From Fibrella forsythiae (lineage in GTDB: Bacteria; Bacteroidota; Bacteroidia; Cytophagales; Spirosomataceae): DNA of 64,000 nt. The notes under the pieces are model-generated. The model was not told where the DNA came from, made no database searches, and saw only the letters and a list, made by a program, of their open reading frames with translations. The position numbers and the translations under genes are program-made. The DNA lies in assembly GCF_017353175.1 (NCBI RefSeq), contig NZ_JAFMYW010000003.1, forward strand, positions 434,001-498,000, given 5' to 3'. Shown here in pieces: positions 25,376-34,237 of this stretch (the first letter of the stretch is position 1; every line of letters starts with the position of its first letter).

Positions 25376-26554
25376 ATGCATAACAATCCCATTCCATACG
25401 GTCGGCAGCACATTACCGACGAGGATATCGCGGCGGTAGCCGAGGTGCTGCGCGGGCCAATGCTCACGCAGGGACCCAGCATCGGCGCGTTTGAAAAAGC
25501 GTTTGCTGAGTACATTGGTGCGCCCTATGCCGTGGCCGTTTCGAATGGAACGGCGGCGCTTCACCTATGCTGTATGGCCCTGGGTGTTGGCCCCGGAACG
25601 CGGGTGATTACCACACCCATCACCTTCTCGGCCTCGGCCAACTGCGTTCGCTATTGTGGCGGTGAGGTCTACTTTGCCGACATTGACCCCGAGACGGTCC
25701 TGCTGGATGTAGCGGCCGTTCGGGCGTTGATCGAATCGAAACCGGCTGGCTTTTTCTCCGGCATTATTCCCGTCGATTTCGCTGGTTATCCCGTTGACAT
25801 GGCTGCATTCCGGGCGTTGGCCGATGAGCATGGGATGTGGTTGCTGGAAGATAGCTGTCATTCGCCGGGTGGTTCATTTATCGATGAACAGGAAAAAAAC
25901 CATCGTTGCGGTGATTCGTCGCTGGCCGATCTGGCTATTTTTAGTTTCCATCCCGTGAAACATATTGCCTGCGGCGAAGGCGGCATGATTACGGCCGGCA
26001 CCGAAGCACTGTACAACCACCTGATGCGGCTGCGTACCCACGGCATCACCAATAAACCCGGCGACTTTACGCCGCCTTACGACGGTGAGCCCGAACGCGG
26101 CGGCTGGTACATGCAGTTGCAGGAACTGGGCTACAACTACCGCCTCACCGATATGCAGGCTGCACTGGGCCTTAGTCAGTTGCAACGCGCCGACCAGATG
26201 TTAGCCCGTCGCCGCGAGATTGCCGCCCGCTACGATGCTGCCTTCGCTGGTGGCAGCGTGCAAACTATCATCCCGCCCGAGAATGTGGGCCATGCGTACC
26301 ATCTGTACGTGGTGCAGGTCGACGACCGGAAGGGGTTATACGATTACCTGCGAACGAAAGACATCTTTGCGCAGGTGCACTATATTCCGGTGCATACCAT
26401 GCCGTATTACCAGCAACAAGGCAACAGACCGGGCGATTATCCGCTGGCCGAACGCTACTACAGCCGTTGCCTGAGCCTGCCGATGTATCCCACCCTCACC
26501 GACGAGGAACAGCAGTACGTGATCGATGAGGTACTGACATTCGTGGGCCAATGA
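25376..26554 (+). CDS. pseC: UDP-4-amino-4,6-dideoxy-N-acetyl-L-altrosamine transaminase
   Basis: PLP-dependent aminotransferase of the DegT/DnrJ/EryC1 family (392 aa) that aminates the PseB product at C4. Lys195 in FHPVKHIACGEGG is the PLP-binding lysine; EDSCHSPGG (158-166) carries the conserved acidic/His pair; HYIPVHTMPYYQ is the family C-terminal signature. The stop overlaps the next start in ATGA (26551-26554), so it is translationally coupled to the membrane protein that follows. Confidence 0.95.
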   Translation: MHNNPIPYGRQHITDEDIAAVAEVLRGPMLTQGPSIGAFEKAFAEYIGAPYAVAVSNGTAALHLCCMALGVGPGTRVITTPITFSASANCVRYCGGEVYFADIDPETVLLDVAAVRALIESKPAGFFSGIIPVDFAGYPVDMAAFRALADEHGMWLLEDSCHSPGGSFIDEQEKNHRCGDSSLADLAIFSFHPVKHIACGEGGMITAGTEALYNHLMRLRTHGITNKPGDFTPPYDGEPERGGWYMQLQELGYNYRLTDMQAALGLSQLQRADQMLARRREIAARYDAAFAGGSVQTIIPPENVGHAYHLYVVQVDDRKGLYDYLRTKDIFAQVHYIPVHTMPYYQQQGNRPGDYPLAERYYSRCLSLPMYPTLTDEEQQYVIDEVLTFVGQ

Positions 26555-28200
26555 AACGGAGGTTGCTCTGGGTAGCCGCCGCCATTCCGGTGGTGTATTA
26601 CGTCGGCATGGTGATCTGGTACGCCTACGATTTTCCGTACATGGATGATTACCCGGTGGTCGTCGATTTCCTGAATCGCTTACCTGCGGCGGAGACCGTT
26701 AGCGCAAAAACGGCGCTGCTGCTGGAACAGAATAATTTCCACCGGCTGGTGCTGGCCAAGCTCATTGCCTGGCTCAACATGGCGCTGACGGGATCCGTCG
26801 ATTTTCGCGTGATGCAGTATGTGGGTCTGCTGGCGTTGCTGGGTACGTCGTGGCTGCTTTACCGGAGCGCTGAATCGTCGGCCTCTATTGATAAACCTGA
26901 CCATTACCGGGTCACTACCGAAGCGGGGGCGTCGGCGTTACAACTGCCCGTTTTTTTCCTGCTCTTTCAGTTCCAGGGTTGGAATGTGGCCTTCTGGAGT
27001 ATTGTGGCGGCCTCGAACGTAACGGCACCAGCACTGGCGTTGCTGGCCATTTATCTGGCAAACCGCCGCCGCGAGGGGTGGGCAATCGGCGTTGCCTTCA
27101 TTGCCCTGTTCACCAATGGAAACGGTATTTTGGTGTTACCCATTCTGCTGCTGGGCTGGCTGTTCCAGCACCGATGGCGCTGGGCGATGGGTACGTTGCT
27201 GATCACGATTCCGGCGCTCCTTTACTATTTCCGGGGCTACCAAAATCCCTCGGGGCTGCTGATTACCCAACTCATCAGCGTGGAGCACATACGGCACCTG
27301 CTGGCGCTCGATACGGCTTTTCTGGGGGCTATTGCCTACCACCCGGCCGTTGCATGGCTGCCCATTTTACTGGGTAGCATTACAATCATCTGGGCCCTGT
27401 ACCTGCTTCGGATACGCTACGACCGGCTGAATCCGACGCTGTTCTGGCTGCTCGTTTTTCTGCACCTGACGGGCCTGATGCTGGCCGTGAACCGGATTCA
27501 GAATGATACCAGCATCGTGTTCGCCTCGCGCTACCGTAACATCACGGCCCTGCACATGGCAGCAACGTACCTGAGCGTACTCGACGTGCTGATCCGGCGC
27601 GATTTACGCTGGCGGGGCATCCATCTGACCAACTGGTTTGCGGGTGTGGTTCTGGCCGGAACGATTGGGCTCTGGGCGATATCGAATGTAACGTACCTGA
27701 GCAAGATCGAGCGGTTCCGTGAGTTGAAACAGACCGATAATTTGCTCTGGCAGCGCTACGGACAAATTCGTGCCTGTGCGCCGCAGTACGAACCCGCTTC
27801 CCGATTAAGCGATCTGGCAAGCCAGGGCGTCTTTCGCCCAAGACCAATCTCGCCGGCTTCGTTGAAAAGCCGCCCGGTTACCGTTTCACCAGCCACAACA
27901 CCCGGCGATTCACTGGTTTACGGCATTGATATACGGCGGCGCGACGAAGGCTTTCTGGTCGTCAGTGGCTGGGCGAAGGTGGCGGGGCGCAAAGCCAATT
28001 TCAACGATACGTTTGTGGGCGTGAAAACGGCAACCGGCTGGCAGTATTACACCACACTCTTCCATCAGCGACTCGACAAGGAAGACTCGGCCAACGACAA
28101 GGACACCGGTTTCACTGCCATCATCCCCGCTGCCCAGCCTACCGACTCGCTCGCTATCTTCGTCCGTTCTGGCAACTACGCGGCAATGGTAGATTTGTAG
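26551..28200 (+). CDS. Multi-pass membrane protein, GT-C-like
   Basis: Integral membrane protein (549 aa) with about ten hydrophobic segments between residues 5 and 390 and a soluble C-terminal domain of about 150 residues (VVSGWAKVAGRKANFNDTFVGVKT...). The motif YMDDYP at 30-35, right after the first membrane helix, resembles the acidic loop motif of GT-C glycosyltransferases that use lipid-linked donors. It overlaps pseC by 4 bp, so it probably works in the same surface glycan pathway. No specific family was recognised. Confidence 0.6.
   Translation: MKRRLLWVAAAIPVVYYVGMVIWYAYDFPYMDDYPVVVDFLNRLPAAETVSAKTALLLEQNNFHRLVLAKLIAWLNMALTGSVDFRVMQYVGLLALLGTSWLLYRSAESSASIDKPDHYRVTTEAGASALQLPVFFLLFQFQGWNVAFWSIVAASNVTAPALALLAIYLANRRREGWAIGVAFIALFTNGNGILVLPILLLGWLFQHRWRWAMGTLLITIPALLYYFRGYQNPSGLLITQLISVEHIRHLLALDTAFLGAIAYHPAVAWLPILLGSITIIWALYLLRIRYDRLNPTLFWLLVFLHLTGLMLAVNRIQNDTSIVFASRYRNITALHMAATYLSVLDVLIRRDLRWRGIHLTNWFAGVVLAGTIGLWAISNVTYLSKIERFRELKQTDNLLWQRYGQIRACAPQYEPASRLSDLASQGVFRPRPISPASLKSRPVTVSPATTPGDSLVYGIDIRRRDEGFLVVSGWAKVAGRKANFNDTFVGVKTATGWQYYTTLFHQRLDKEDSANDKDTGFTAIIPAAQPTDSLAIFVRSGNYAAMVDL
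28190..28197 (+). promoter_or_regulatory. Possible -7 element TAGATTTG before pseF
   Basis: TAnnTTTG match overlapping the stop region of the upstream gene, 105 bp before the pseF start. No clear -33. Confidence 0.25.
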
Positions 28201-28302
28201 AGGAAGCCACGTCGGACCGCCATCGTGGCTACCCGTGACGATAAAACAACGTACCTGAACCACTTTCCAGACTTACGGCTCCTTTTACTTACGACTTTCA
28301 GC

Positions 28303-29001
28303 ATGAAGACACTCTGTATTATTCCGGCCCGTGGCGGGAGCAAACGCATTCCACGGAAGAACATCCGGCCATTTCTGGGATCGCCGATTATGGCGTATTC
28401 CATCCGGGCGGCGCAGGAGTCGGGGCTGTTCGATGACGTGATGGTGTCGACGGATGATGCCGAGATTGCCCAGATGGCGCAGCTCTATGGCGCGTCGGTG
28501 CCGTTTGCCCGGTCGGCTGATACCGCCAACGATTTTGCGACTACCGCCGCCGTGTTGACCGAAGTGCTGAACGCCTACGCGCAGCATGGACAATCGTTCG
28601 ACCGGGCCTGCTGTCTGTATGCCACGGCTCCGTTCGTTACGGCCGATACACTTCGGGAAGCCTTCGCTAAGCTGGAATCAGGCGGGTTCGATACTGTTTT
28701 TCCGGTGGTGCGATTCAGCTTTCCCGTTCAGCGGGCCGTTATTTTTCAGAACGACCGCCTTGCCTGGCTTGAACCCGACCACGCCCTCACCCGCTCGCAG
28801 GATTTACCGCCCGCCTTTCACGATGCCGGTCAGTTTTATTTCTTCAACGTACCCAGCTTCCTCGAAACGGGTCAGTTGCTGACCAGCAACACCAGCGGCA
28901 TCGAAATTTCGGAGCTGGAATCGCAGGATATCGACAACCTTGTCGACTGGCAACTTGCTGAGCTGAAGATCAGGCTCTTGGCTCAATCCCGATCAGCTTA
29001 A
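28303..29001 (+). CDS. pseF: Pseudaminic acid cytidylyltransferase
   Basis: Activates pseudaminic acid with CTP, giving CMP-pseudaminic acid, the donor for glycosyltransferases. The 232-aa protein has the nucleotidyltransferase signature IIPARGGSKRIPRKNIRPF (6-24), MVSTDDAEIA and SQDLPPAFHDAGQFYFF, as in NeuA/PseF. ATG 28303 is chosen; an in-frame ATG at 28225 would add 26 residues that do not fit the family. The stop TAA overlaps that of the convergent monooxygenase in a shared TTAA. PseG, H and I follow only after a 3.6-kb insertion. Confidence 0.93.
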   Translation: MKTLCIIPARGGSKRIPRKNIRPFLGSPIMAYSIRAAQESGLFDDVMVSTDDAEIAQMAQLYGASVPFARSADTANDFATTAAVLTEVLNAYAQHGQSFDRACCLYATAPFVTADTLREAFAKLESGGFDTVFPVVRFSFPVQRAVIFQNDRLAWLEPDHALTRSQDLPPAFHDAGQFYFFNVPSFLETGQLLTSNTSGIEISELESQDIDNLVDWQLAELKIRLLAQSRSA

Positions 29002-30584
29002 TTGGTCGTTAGTGTGGTAGCGGCCGCCGGATTCAGGTGCGTTAGATAAGCGCGGATATCGGCGGCAGACAGCCTCAGCGACAGCGTAGCTATGTGATTA
29101 TCGGGGCGGAGCAGCACGGCAAACGGTTTGTCTACGCCAAATAGCTCAACAACGCGCGGGTACAGCGGAATTACGCTGACGTCCAGCCAATTGCTGTGTT
29201 CGTCACGTACCGACTTCTCCAGGGTCCGGTGTTCTTCGCTCCCATCCGAAAAAAGAAGCAGGTGGAACGTTGGCGCGGTGAGCCGGTCGTACACCCCCAC
29301 ACCATCCACCAGAAAATACGGCATCCGATCACCCGCTTTTACCGGCAGCGCCTGGTCGCCATAATGCTGACTCAGCGAACTATCCCGGTAATTGATACCA
29401 ATCATGGAAATGGTCGGGAAAATGGCCGCCCGCGTCGCGTCGAACTGTGTAGCCAGCCCGGCCAGCGTGGGGAACAGATTATCCCGGAAGAACCGGATGT
29501 ACCAGTTGTCGGCCGAAGCGATGTCGAACAACTGATCGGTCGATTTCAGCAGGTTCTTTGCGTTGGCCAAACGCTCTTCACTGTAAGTATCCAGCAAGGA
29601 GGGCTGCGCGTAACCGTTCAGGACAAAAGCCATTTTCCAGGCCAGATTGTACGCGTCCTGAATACCGGTGTTCATGCCCTGTCCACCCGCCGGCGTATGC
29701 ACATGAGCCGCGTCGCCCGCCAGAAAGCAGCGCCCCGCCGAGAACCGTTCGGCGTGGCGGGTGTGCACCTTATAGGTCGATAACCACCGCACGTTTGTGA
29801 TGTCGAGCGGGCGTTTGATCAGCGTTTTTACCCTGATCTCAAGTTCTCCGTGCGAAATGGTGTTGGTCTGACTGGTGTCGTATTCAGGTACGTTGCCGAT
29901 CAGCCGCCAGCGCTTTTCGCCTTCCATCGGAAACATAAGCATAAACGAATGTCCACCGAAGGTGCCGTAGAAACTCATCGGCTCGGCCTCGAACTCCATG
30001 TCTACATCAGCCACGTAGAACAGCCGGGGGTTGGTCGACCCTTCGAAGCCAAGGCCGGTCAGGTGTCGGGTTGTACTGCTGGCCCCGTCGCACCCCACCA
30101 CATACCGGGCCTCGACCTGTAGCATTGTCCCATTGGCTTCCTGTAGCTCTGCCAGTACGTGTTCGTCAGACTGGGTCAGGCTTGTCAGACCCGTTTGCCA
30201 GCGGACGTCTTTCCCGTGGTTCCGCAGGTGATCGTACAGCAGGCGCTCGGTTTTGCTCTGCTCAAAAACCAGCACGAACGGAAACGGACTCAACTGACCG
30301 CCAATGTCGGCGAAGTTCAGCCGGGCGCTTATGTTACCCTCGTGCAACAGCGTCACCTGCTGAACGACGGATCCATGGGCAATGGCCTGTTGCGCCAGGC
30401 CAAGCTGGTCGAAGATCTCCATCGTGCGTGCATGCACCACCATGGCTTTCGACAGCTCTGTTGTGCCCTCCTTCTGGTCAACGATCAGGCAATCTATGCC
30501 AAACCGCCCCAACTGCGCTGCCAGCGACAGACCGGTTGGCCCGGCGCCGATAATGAGTACATCTGTTTTGAGCGCTGTTTGCAT
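28998..30584 (-). CDS. FAD-dependent monooxygenase (PheA/TfdB type)
   Basis: Flavoprotein hydroxylase (528 aa) of the aromatic/polyketide hydroxylase group, using NAD(P)H and O2. LIIGAGPTGLSLAAQ (10-24) binds the FAD ADP part, a central DG-type segment (VGCDGASSTTRH) contacts FAD and NAD(P)H, and FLAGDAAHVHTPAGGQGMN (about 285) is the second FAD motif. A C-terminal thioredoxin-like domain (YFLVDGVGVYDRL... FAVLLRPDNHIA) is present as in this family. Substrate unknown. It belongs to the HxlR-linked redox cassette and interrupts the pse cluster. Confidence 0.88.
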   Translation of the reverse strand: MQTALKTDVLIIGAGPTGLSLAAQLGRFGIDCLIVDQKEGTTELSKAMVVHARTMEIFDQLGLAQQAIAHGSVVQQVTLLHEGNISARLNFADIGGQLSPFPFVLVFEQSKTERLLYDHLRNHGKDVRWQTGLTSLTQSDEHVLAELQEANGTMLQVEARYVVGCDGASSTTRHLTGLGFEGSTNPRLFYVADVDMEFEAEPMSFYGTFGGHSFMLMFPMEGEKRWRLIGNVPEYDTSQTNTISHGELEIRVKTLIKRPLDITNVRWLSTYKVHTRHAERFSAGRCFLAGDAAHVHTPAGGQGMNTGIQDAYNLAWKMAFVLNGYAQPSLLDTYSEERLANAKNLLKSTDQLFDIASADNWYIRFFRDNLFPTLAGLATQFDATRAAIFPTISMIGINYRDSSLSQHYGDQALPVKAGDRMPYFLVDGVGVYDRLTAPTFHLLLFSDGSEEHRTLEKSVRDEHSNWLDVSVIPLYPRVVELFGVDKPFAVLLRPDNHIATLSLRLSAADIRAYLTHLNPAAATTLTTN

Positions 30585-30727
30585 AGAGCTGTCTGGTTGT
30601 AGCTGAGGCGTTTAGCCGTTTGGTATGCGTCAGAAACAACTGATTGCCTCACAGTTTGTTTGATGCCAGCAGAACAAATCAGACCATCTGATACACTCGA
30701 AGGAAGTGAAAAGACGATGGCAGAGGA

Positions 30728-31066
30728 CTATTTTCCGATCACTTCGTTGCGGTGAGACACGCCCCACTGATGCAATTCTTCAATTACCCGGTCCAGCGAC
30801 TCACCGTGCGTTGTGATGGCGTACTCGACAGTAGGCGGAAACTCATCGTGCACCGTTCTACTGATCAGCTTGTTGTCTACCAGATTCTTTAGCTCTTTCG
30901 ACAGCGTCTTATCCGTAATCCCGTTTACCTCCCTGGCAAGTTGCTTGAACCGCCTGGGGCCGTTCGACAGGGCGAATAAGATCAGTAATTTCCACCGGCC
31001 TTCTACCGCTTCCAGCGCATCCTTGATTGCCAGCACATTTTTGGGGCACCCTTCTCCTCTCAGCAT
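30728..31066 (-). CDS. HxlR-family transcriptional regulator
   Basis: Winged-helix regulator (112 aa, typical length). The N-terminal GCPKNVLAIKDALEAVEGRWKLLILFAL carries the near-invariant Cys7 and the GRWKLLIL helix; RRFKQLAREVNGITDKTLSKELK is the helix-turn-helix; YAITTHGESL is the wing/helix signature. HxlR proteins often sense electrophiles or aldehydes through that cysteine and control adjacent oxidoreductases. It is divergent from the DoxX/oxidoreductase genes, with a perfect 16-bp palindrome in the shared promoter region. Confidence 0.93.
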   Translation of the reverse strand: MLRGEGCPKNVLAIKDALEAVEGRWKLLILFALSNGPRRFKQLAREVNGITDKTLSKELKNLVDNKLISRTVHDEFPPTVEYAITTHGESLDRVIEELHQWGVSHRNEVIGK

Positions 31067-31102
31067 GGTTTTGCTTGCCGTTCGTCTGCGTTACTTGCTT
31101 AC

Positions 31103-31118
31103 TGGATAGCGCTATCCA
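31103..31118. promoter_or_regulatory. Candidate HxlR operator: TGGATAGCGCTATCCA
   Basis: Perfect 16-bp palindrome 37 bp upstream of the HxlR start and 37 bp upstream of a TACGTTTG -7 element for the divergent doxX gene. Position and symmetry fit a dimeric repressor controlling both directions. Confidence 0.6.
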
Positions 31119-31154
31119 ACGGGGAAGTGCTTTCGAATGGCTAGTAAATATAAA

Positions 31155-31162
31155 TACGTTTG
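31155..31162 (+). promoter_or_regulatory. -7 element TACGTTTG of the doxX promoter
   Basis: Matches TAnnTTTG and ends 22 bp before the ATG at 31185; a TTTCG 19 bp upstream may serve as -33. Its position argues against the longer in-frame start at 31137. Confidence 0.5.
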
Positions 31163-31184
31163 CGGTGGAGTAAAAAATACCTGC

Positions 31185-31595
31185 ATGACCAGTAATAAAC
31201 GACCTTCGAAAGTGCTGCACATCACCCTCTGGATAGTGCAGATCCTCTTATCCGTCAGCCTTATCTGGGCCAGCCTAACAAAGCTGTTTCAGCCGATTGC
31301 CGCCCTGTCGGCCATGTGGCCCTGGACGGGGCAATTGCCTATTGGCGTGGTAAGAGCCACTGGACTAGTGGATTTGCTGGGTGGCCTTGGCTTAGTGCTC
31401 CCCTCGTTGCTTCGGATCAGGCCAGGTCTTACATCCATTACCGCTGGTTGCGTGGTGCTGCTGATGATCTGTGCCGCAATATTTCATGTTGTCCGGGGCG
31501 AAGCCGCTGTTATCGGAGTAAACATTGTATTTGCCCTGATGGCTGCCTTTGTAGCCTGGGGAAGGGGCCAGAAAGCACATATAGCTGCTAACTAG
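31185..31595 (+). CDS. DoxX family membrane protein
   Basis: Small four-helix membrane protein (136 aa) of the DoxX group, often found with redox and stress genes. Hydrophobic helices lie at about 12-30 (LWIVQILLSVSLIWASL), 55-75, 80-98 and 105-125; LIWASLTKLFQP and the GLVDLLGGLGLVLP stretch are family-like. ATG 31185 is chosen because a -7 element lies between it and the upstream start. It probably forms an operon with the oxidoreductase 47 bp downstream, under the HxlR regulator. Confidence 0.85.
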   Translation: MTSNKRPSKVLHITLWIVQILLSVSLIWASLTKLFQPIAALSAMWPWTGQLPIGVVRATGLVDLLGGLGLVLPSLLRIRPGLTSITAGCVVLLMICAAIFHVVRGEAAVIGVNIVFALMAAFVAWGRGQKAHIAAN

Positions 31596-31642
31596 AAACA
31601 GAGAAGTACGTCTGCCTTGTTACATTAAAAAAAGCAATCAAG

Positions 31643-32581
31643 ATGCAAGCTTATATTTTAACGGGTACCAACGGTCCCGACTCACTCCAGCTTACCAACG
31701 TACCCACCCCCACGATCAGCGCCAGCGATGTACTGGTACGCGTTAAAGCCATCAGCCTCAATCCCGTCGATTACAAAACGGCACGCGGCAAAGCCATGTG
31801 GGGTACCCTTTCGGCGCAGCCGCCCGTAATTGATGGGTGGGACATTGCCGGGGAGGTTACGGAAGTGGGTGCCGATGTGACCGAGTTTAAAGTGGGCGAC
31901 GCCGTTTTCGGAATGGTCAACTTTCCCGGTGCCGGTCGTGCCTATGCGGAGTATGTAGCCGCTCCGGCCGATCATCTGGCTCATCAGCCTGCCAACATCA
32001 GTGTCGAAGAGGCCGCCGGAGCCACGCTGGCAGCCTTGACCGCCTTTCAGATTATGAAAAAAGCCAATGTACAGGCTGGTCAGCGGGTGTTGGTACACGC
32101 GGCTGGTGGAGGCGTGGGTAGCTTCGCCGTGCAGTTTGCCAAAGAGCGGGGTGCCTACGTACTTGGCACAGCCTCAGCCGCCAAACGCGATTTCGTGCTA
32201 TCGCTGGGCGCCGACGAGGTAATCGACTACACGCAGGTACGTTTCGAAGAGGCTATTGAGCCCGTCGATTTTGTCTTCACGGGTATTGGCAATGATATCC
32301 CGACGCGTTCGCTGTCAATTATTAAGCCGGGCGGTAAGCTGATCAGTATTGCCGGGGGCGTCACCCCCGAAGTAAGCACCCAGGCCCAGGCCAGCCAGAT
32401 CAATGCATCGGCTTTCCTGGTGTCGTCGAACGGTGCCGATCAGCGGGCCATTGCCGACCGGTTAGCCGACGGCCGACTCCAGTCGTATGTGTCGCAGACC
32501 ATTCCCTTCTCACAACTCCCGGATGCCCTTCGGCAGTTGGAAGAAGGCAAAACGCAGGGCAAGATTATTGTGACGGTGTAA
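31643..32581 (+). CDS. NADP-dependent quinone oxidoreductase-like protein (zinc-free MDR)
   Basis: Medium-chain dehydrogenase/reductase (312 aa) of the quinone oxidoreductase type. The GroES-like N-terminal half includes LNPVDYKTARG and GWDIAGEVTEVG; the nucleotide fold has VLVHAAGGGVGSFAVQFAK followed by GAYVLGTAS. No catalytic or structural zinc cysteines are seen, so it likely reduces quinones, enals or similar electrophiles with NADPH. This fits an HxlR-controlled detoxification cassette. CAGGTACGTT at 32223 encodes Gln-Val-Arg. Confidence 0.9.
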   Translation: MQAYILTGTNGPDSLQLTNVPTPTISASDVLVRVKAISLNPVDYKTARGKAMWGTLSAQPPVIDGWDIAGEVTEVGADVTEFKVGDAVFGMVNFPGAGRAYAEYVAAPADHLAHQPANISVEEAAGATLAALTAFQIMKKANVQAGQRVLVHAAGGGVGSFAVQFAKERGAYVLGTASAAKRDFVLSLGADEVIDYTQVRFEEAIEPVDFVFTGIGNDIPTRSLSIIKPGGKLISIAGGVTPEVSTQAQASQINASAFLVSSNGADQRAIADRLADGRLQSYVSQTIPFSQLPDALRQLEEGKTQGKIIVTV

Positions 32582-32753
32582 ATCGCGGCTGGGCCAGGCG
32601 GGCTCGCCGGGTACGTTCAATGCCTTAAACTGACTGGCATGGCGCTGTTTTGTGGCGAGTTGCCTTGCCTGTCGTTCGTCAATAAAGTAACCTTACTGTC
32701 ACATTGTGGTTCCGTTCACTAGCAAGAGGCGCGGCAGGGCGGCGTTCATGTTG

Positions 32754-32761
32754 TAGTTTTG
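32754..32761 (+). promoter_or_regulatory. -7 element TAGTTTTG before pseG
   Basis: TAnnTTTG match ending 28 bp before the pseG ATG. Suggests that the pseGHI part has its own promoter after the cassette. Confidence 0.45.
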
Positions 32762-32789
32762 TCGTTTCCGATTGTAGCGACCCTTCCTC

Positions 32790-33791
32790 ATGAAACGAAT
32801 TCTCTTCCGCGCCGACGGTACCACGCAAACGGGTATGGGCCACATTATGCGCAGCCTTGCCCTCGCCGACATGCTGAGTCCGGCCGACGATAGCGCTGAG
32901 GCTGGTTTCGACCGGCGGTTTGCTATTCATCAGCCATCAGCAGCGGTGCTGAAGACCATCGCCAAACAGGGAATTCCGGTTATTACGCTAGAAACAACCG
33001 ACCTCGACGAGCTTCTCCGTCATGTTACGGCCGATGACGTCGTTGTTCTAGACGGCTATGGCTTTGATGAATCGTTTCAGCGGGCTGTGCGGAAACAGGC
33101 GCACAAACTGGTATTCATTGACGATCTGATGCTGGGAACGCAGGTTGCCGATGTGGTGATCAACCATGCGGGCGACGTAACGCCCGCTGATTACCAGACC
33201 GAATCCTATACGAAACTGCTGCTTGGCGCTCCCTATGCCCTGGTCAATCCGGCGTTCCGGCAAAAAGCGCAACCCAAAGACGGTGAGAATAAAGCCTTCG
33301 TGAACATGGGTGGGTCCGATCCACATAATGTCAGTCGCGAGGTGGTGGAATTGTTGCTGACCCAGAATGCCGAACTGAAGGTAACGGTTGTACTGGGTTC
33401 GGCCAATCCCCACGCCGACACGTTTACCGACTTGCCGAAAGACCGATTAAGCGTTCAACAAAACCTGTCGGCCAAGCAGATGGCGCGTGTTATTGGCGGC
33501 AGTGGCTTAAGTGTAGTAGCCGCCAGCACCATTGCCTACGAAGTAGCCACGGTGAGCCGTCCCATGATCATCATTCAGACGGCCGACAACCAAAGCCGAC
33601 TCGTCTCGTTTATGCGCGACCGACACCTGACGCTGGGCGCGCTGACCCTGCCTATTGCCCCCGATAAATTTGAGGCAGCTGTGGGCAAAGCCCGCCTTAC
33701 GCCTACGGTATTCAAGCAACGCCTCGTGTTCGACGGAAAAGCCGCCGATCGGTACAGGCAGCTTTTCACGCAGTTATGCGCCACCGAGTAG
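32790..33791 (+). CDS. pseG: UDP-2,4-diacetamido-2,4,6-trideoxy-L-altrose hydrolase
   Basis: Removes UDP from the PseH product to give the free 6-deoxy-AltdiNAc used by PseI. The 333-aa MurG-like GT-B protein begins RADGTTQTGMGHIMRSLALAD, with His18 matching the catalytic His17 of Campylobacter PseG; VVLDGYGFD, FIDDLM, NMGGSDPHN and the C-terminal ASTIAYEVATV are family motifs. The last 16 bp overlap pseH in another frame, which implies translational coupling. Six-gene pathway order: B, C, F, [insertion], G, H, I. Confidence 0.93.
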   Translation: MKRILFRADGTTQTGMGHIMRSLALADMLSPADDSAEAGFDRRFAIHQPSAAVLKTIAKQGIPVITLETTDLDELLRHVTADDVVVLDGYGFDESFQRAVRKQAHKLVFIDDLMLGTQVADVVINHAGDVTPADYQTESYTKLLLGAPYALVNPAFRQKAQPKDGENKAFVNMGGSDPHNVSREVVELLLTQNAELKVTVVLGSANPHADTFTDLPKDRLSVQQNLSAKQMARVIGGSGLSVVAASTIAYEVATVSRPMIIIQTADNQSRLVSFMRDRHLTLGALTLPIAPDKFEAAVGKARLTPTVFKQRLVFDGKAADRYRQLFTQLCATE

Positions 33792-34234
33792 CCACTGCCG
33801 CCGACGTTCGTCTGTATTTTGACTGGGCGAATGACCCGGACACGCGTCGGCAATCGTTCCACTCCGCGCCCATTTTATGGGAGAACCACGAGGCGTGGTT
33901 TGCTGGGAAAATAGTCGACCCCAACGCCTTGTTGCTGGTTTTTGAGACGGACGAACATGAGCCCGTTGGCCAGGTACGTTTTGACCGGCAGACCGACGGC
34001 GAGGTAATTGTCGGCATCTCGGTCGATAAAGCATTTCGTGGACGTGGACTCGCCTCTCTGCTCATTCAACAGGCTTGTGAGGCTTGTCGGAAAAAGTGGG
34101 GCAACGTACCTATATCGGCGTACATCAGACCGGATAATCAGCCGTCGATTCGCGCCTTTGAACGGGCCGGATTCACGGACTCGCACGAAAGCCGTAAATT
34201 TGACGTTGAATCAGTCTGTTTAACGTTCAGATAA
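33776..34234 (+). CDS. pseH: UDP-4-amino-sugar N-acetyltransferase, GNAT family
   Basis: Acetyl-CoA-dependent N-acetyltransferase (152 aa) expected to acetylate the 4-amino group of the PseC product. The GNAT fold is visible: VGQVRFDRQTDGEVIVGISVDKAFRGRGLASLLIQ contains the acetyl-CoA loop RGRGLA (R/Q-x-x-G-x-A), and NQPSIRAFERAGF is the C-terminal GNAT motif. Identification as PseH rests on the domain and on its place between pseG (16-bp overlap) and pseI (4-bp gap). Confidence 0.9.
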   Translation: MRHRVATAADVRLYFDWANDPDTRRQSFHSAPILWENHEAWFAGKIVDPNALLLVFETDEHEPVGQVRFDRQTDGEVIVGISVDKAFRGRGLASLLIQQACEACRKKWGNVPISAYIRPDNQPSIRAFERAGFTDSHESRKFDVESVCLTFR

Positions 34235-34237
34235 CGC

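Noticed and set aside
28998-32581. Redox cassette as a biosynthetic gene cluster
   Set aside because: Only one tailoring-type enzyme and no synthase; regulator plus DoxX and MDR fits detoxification better.
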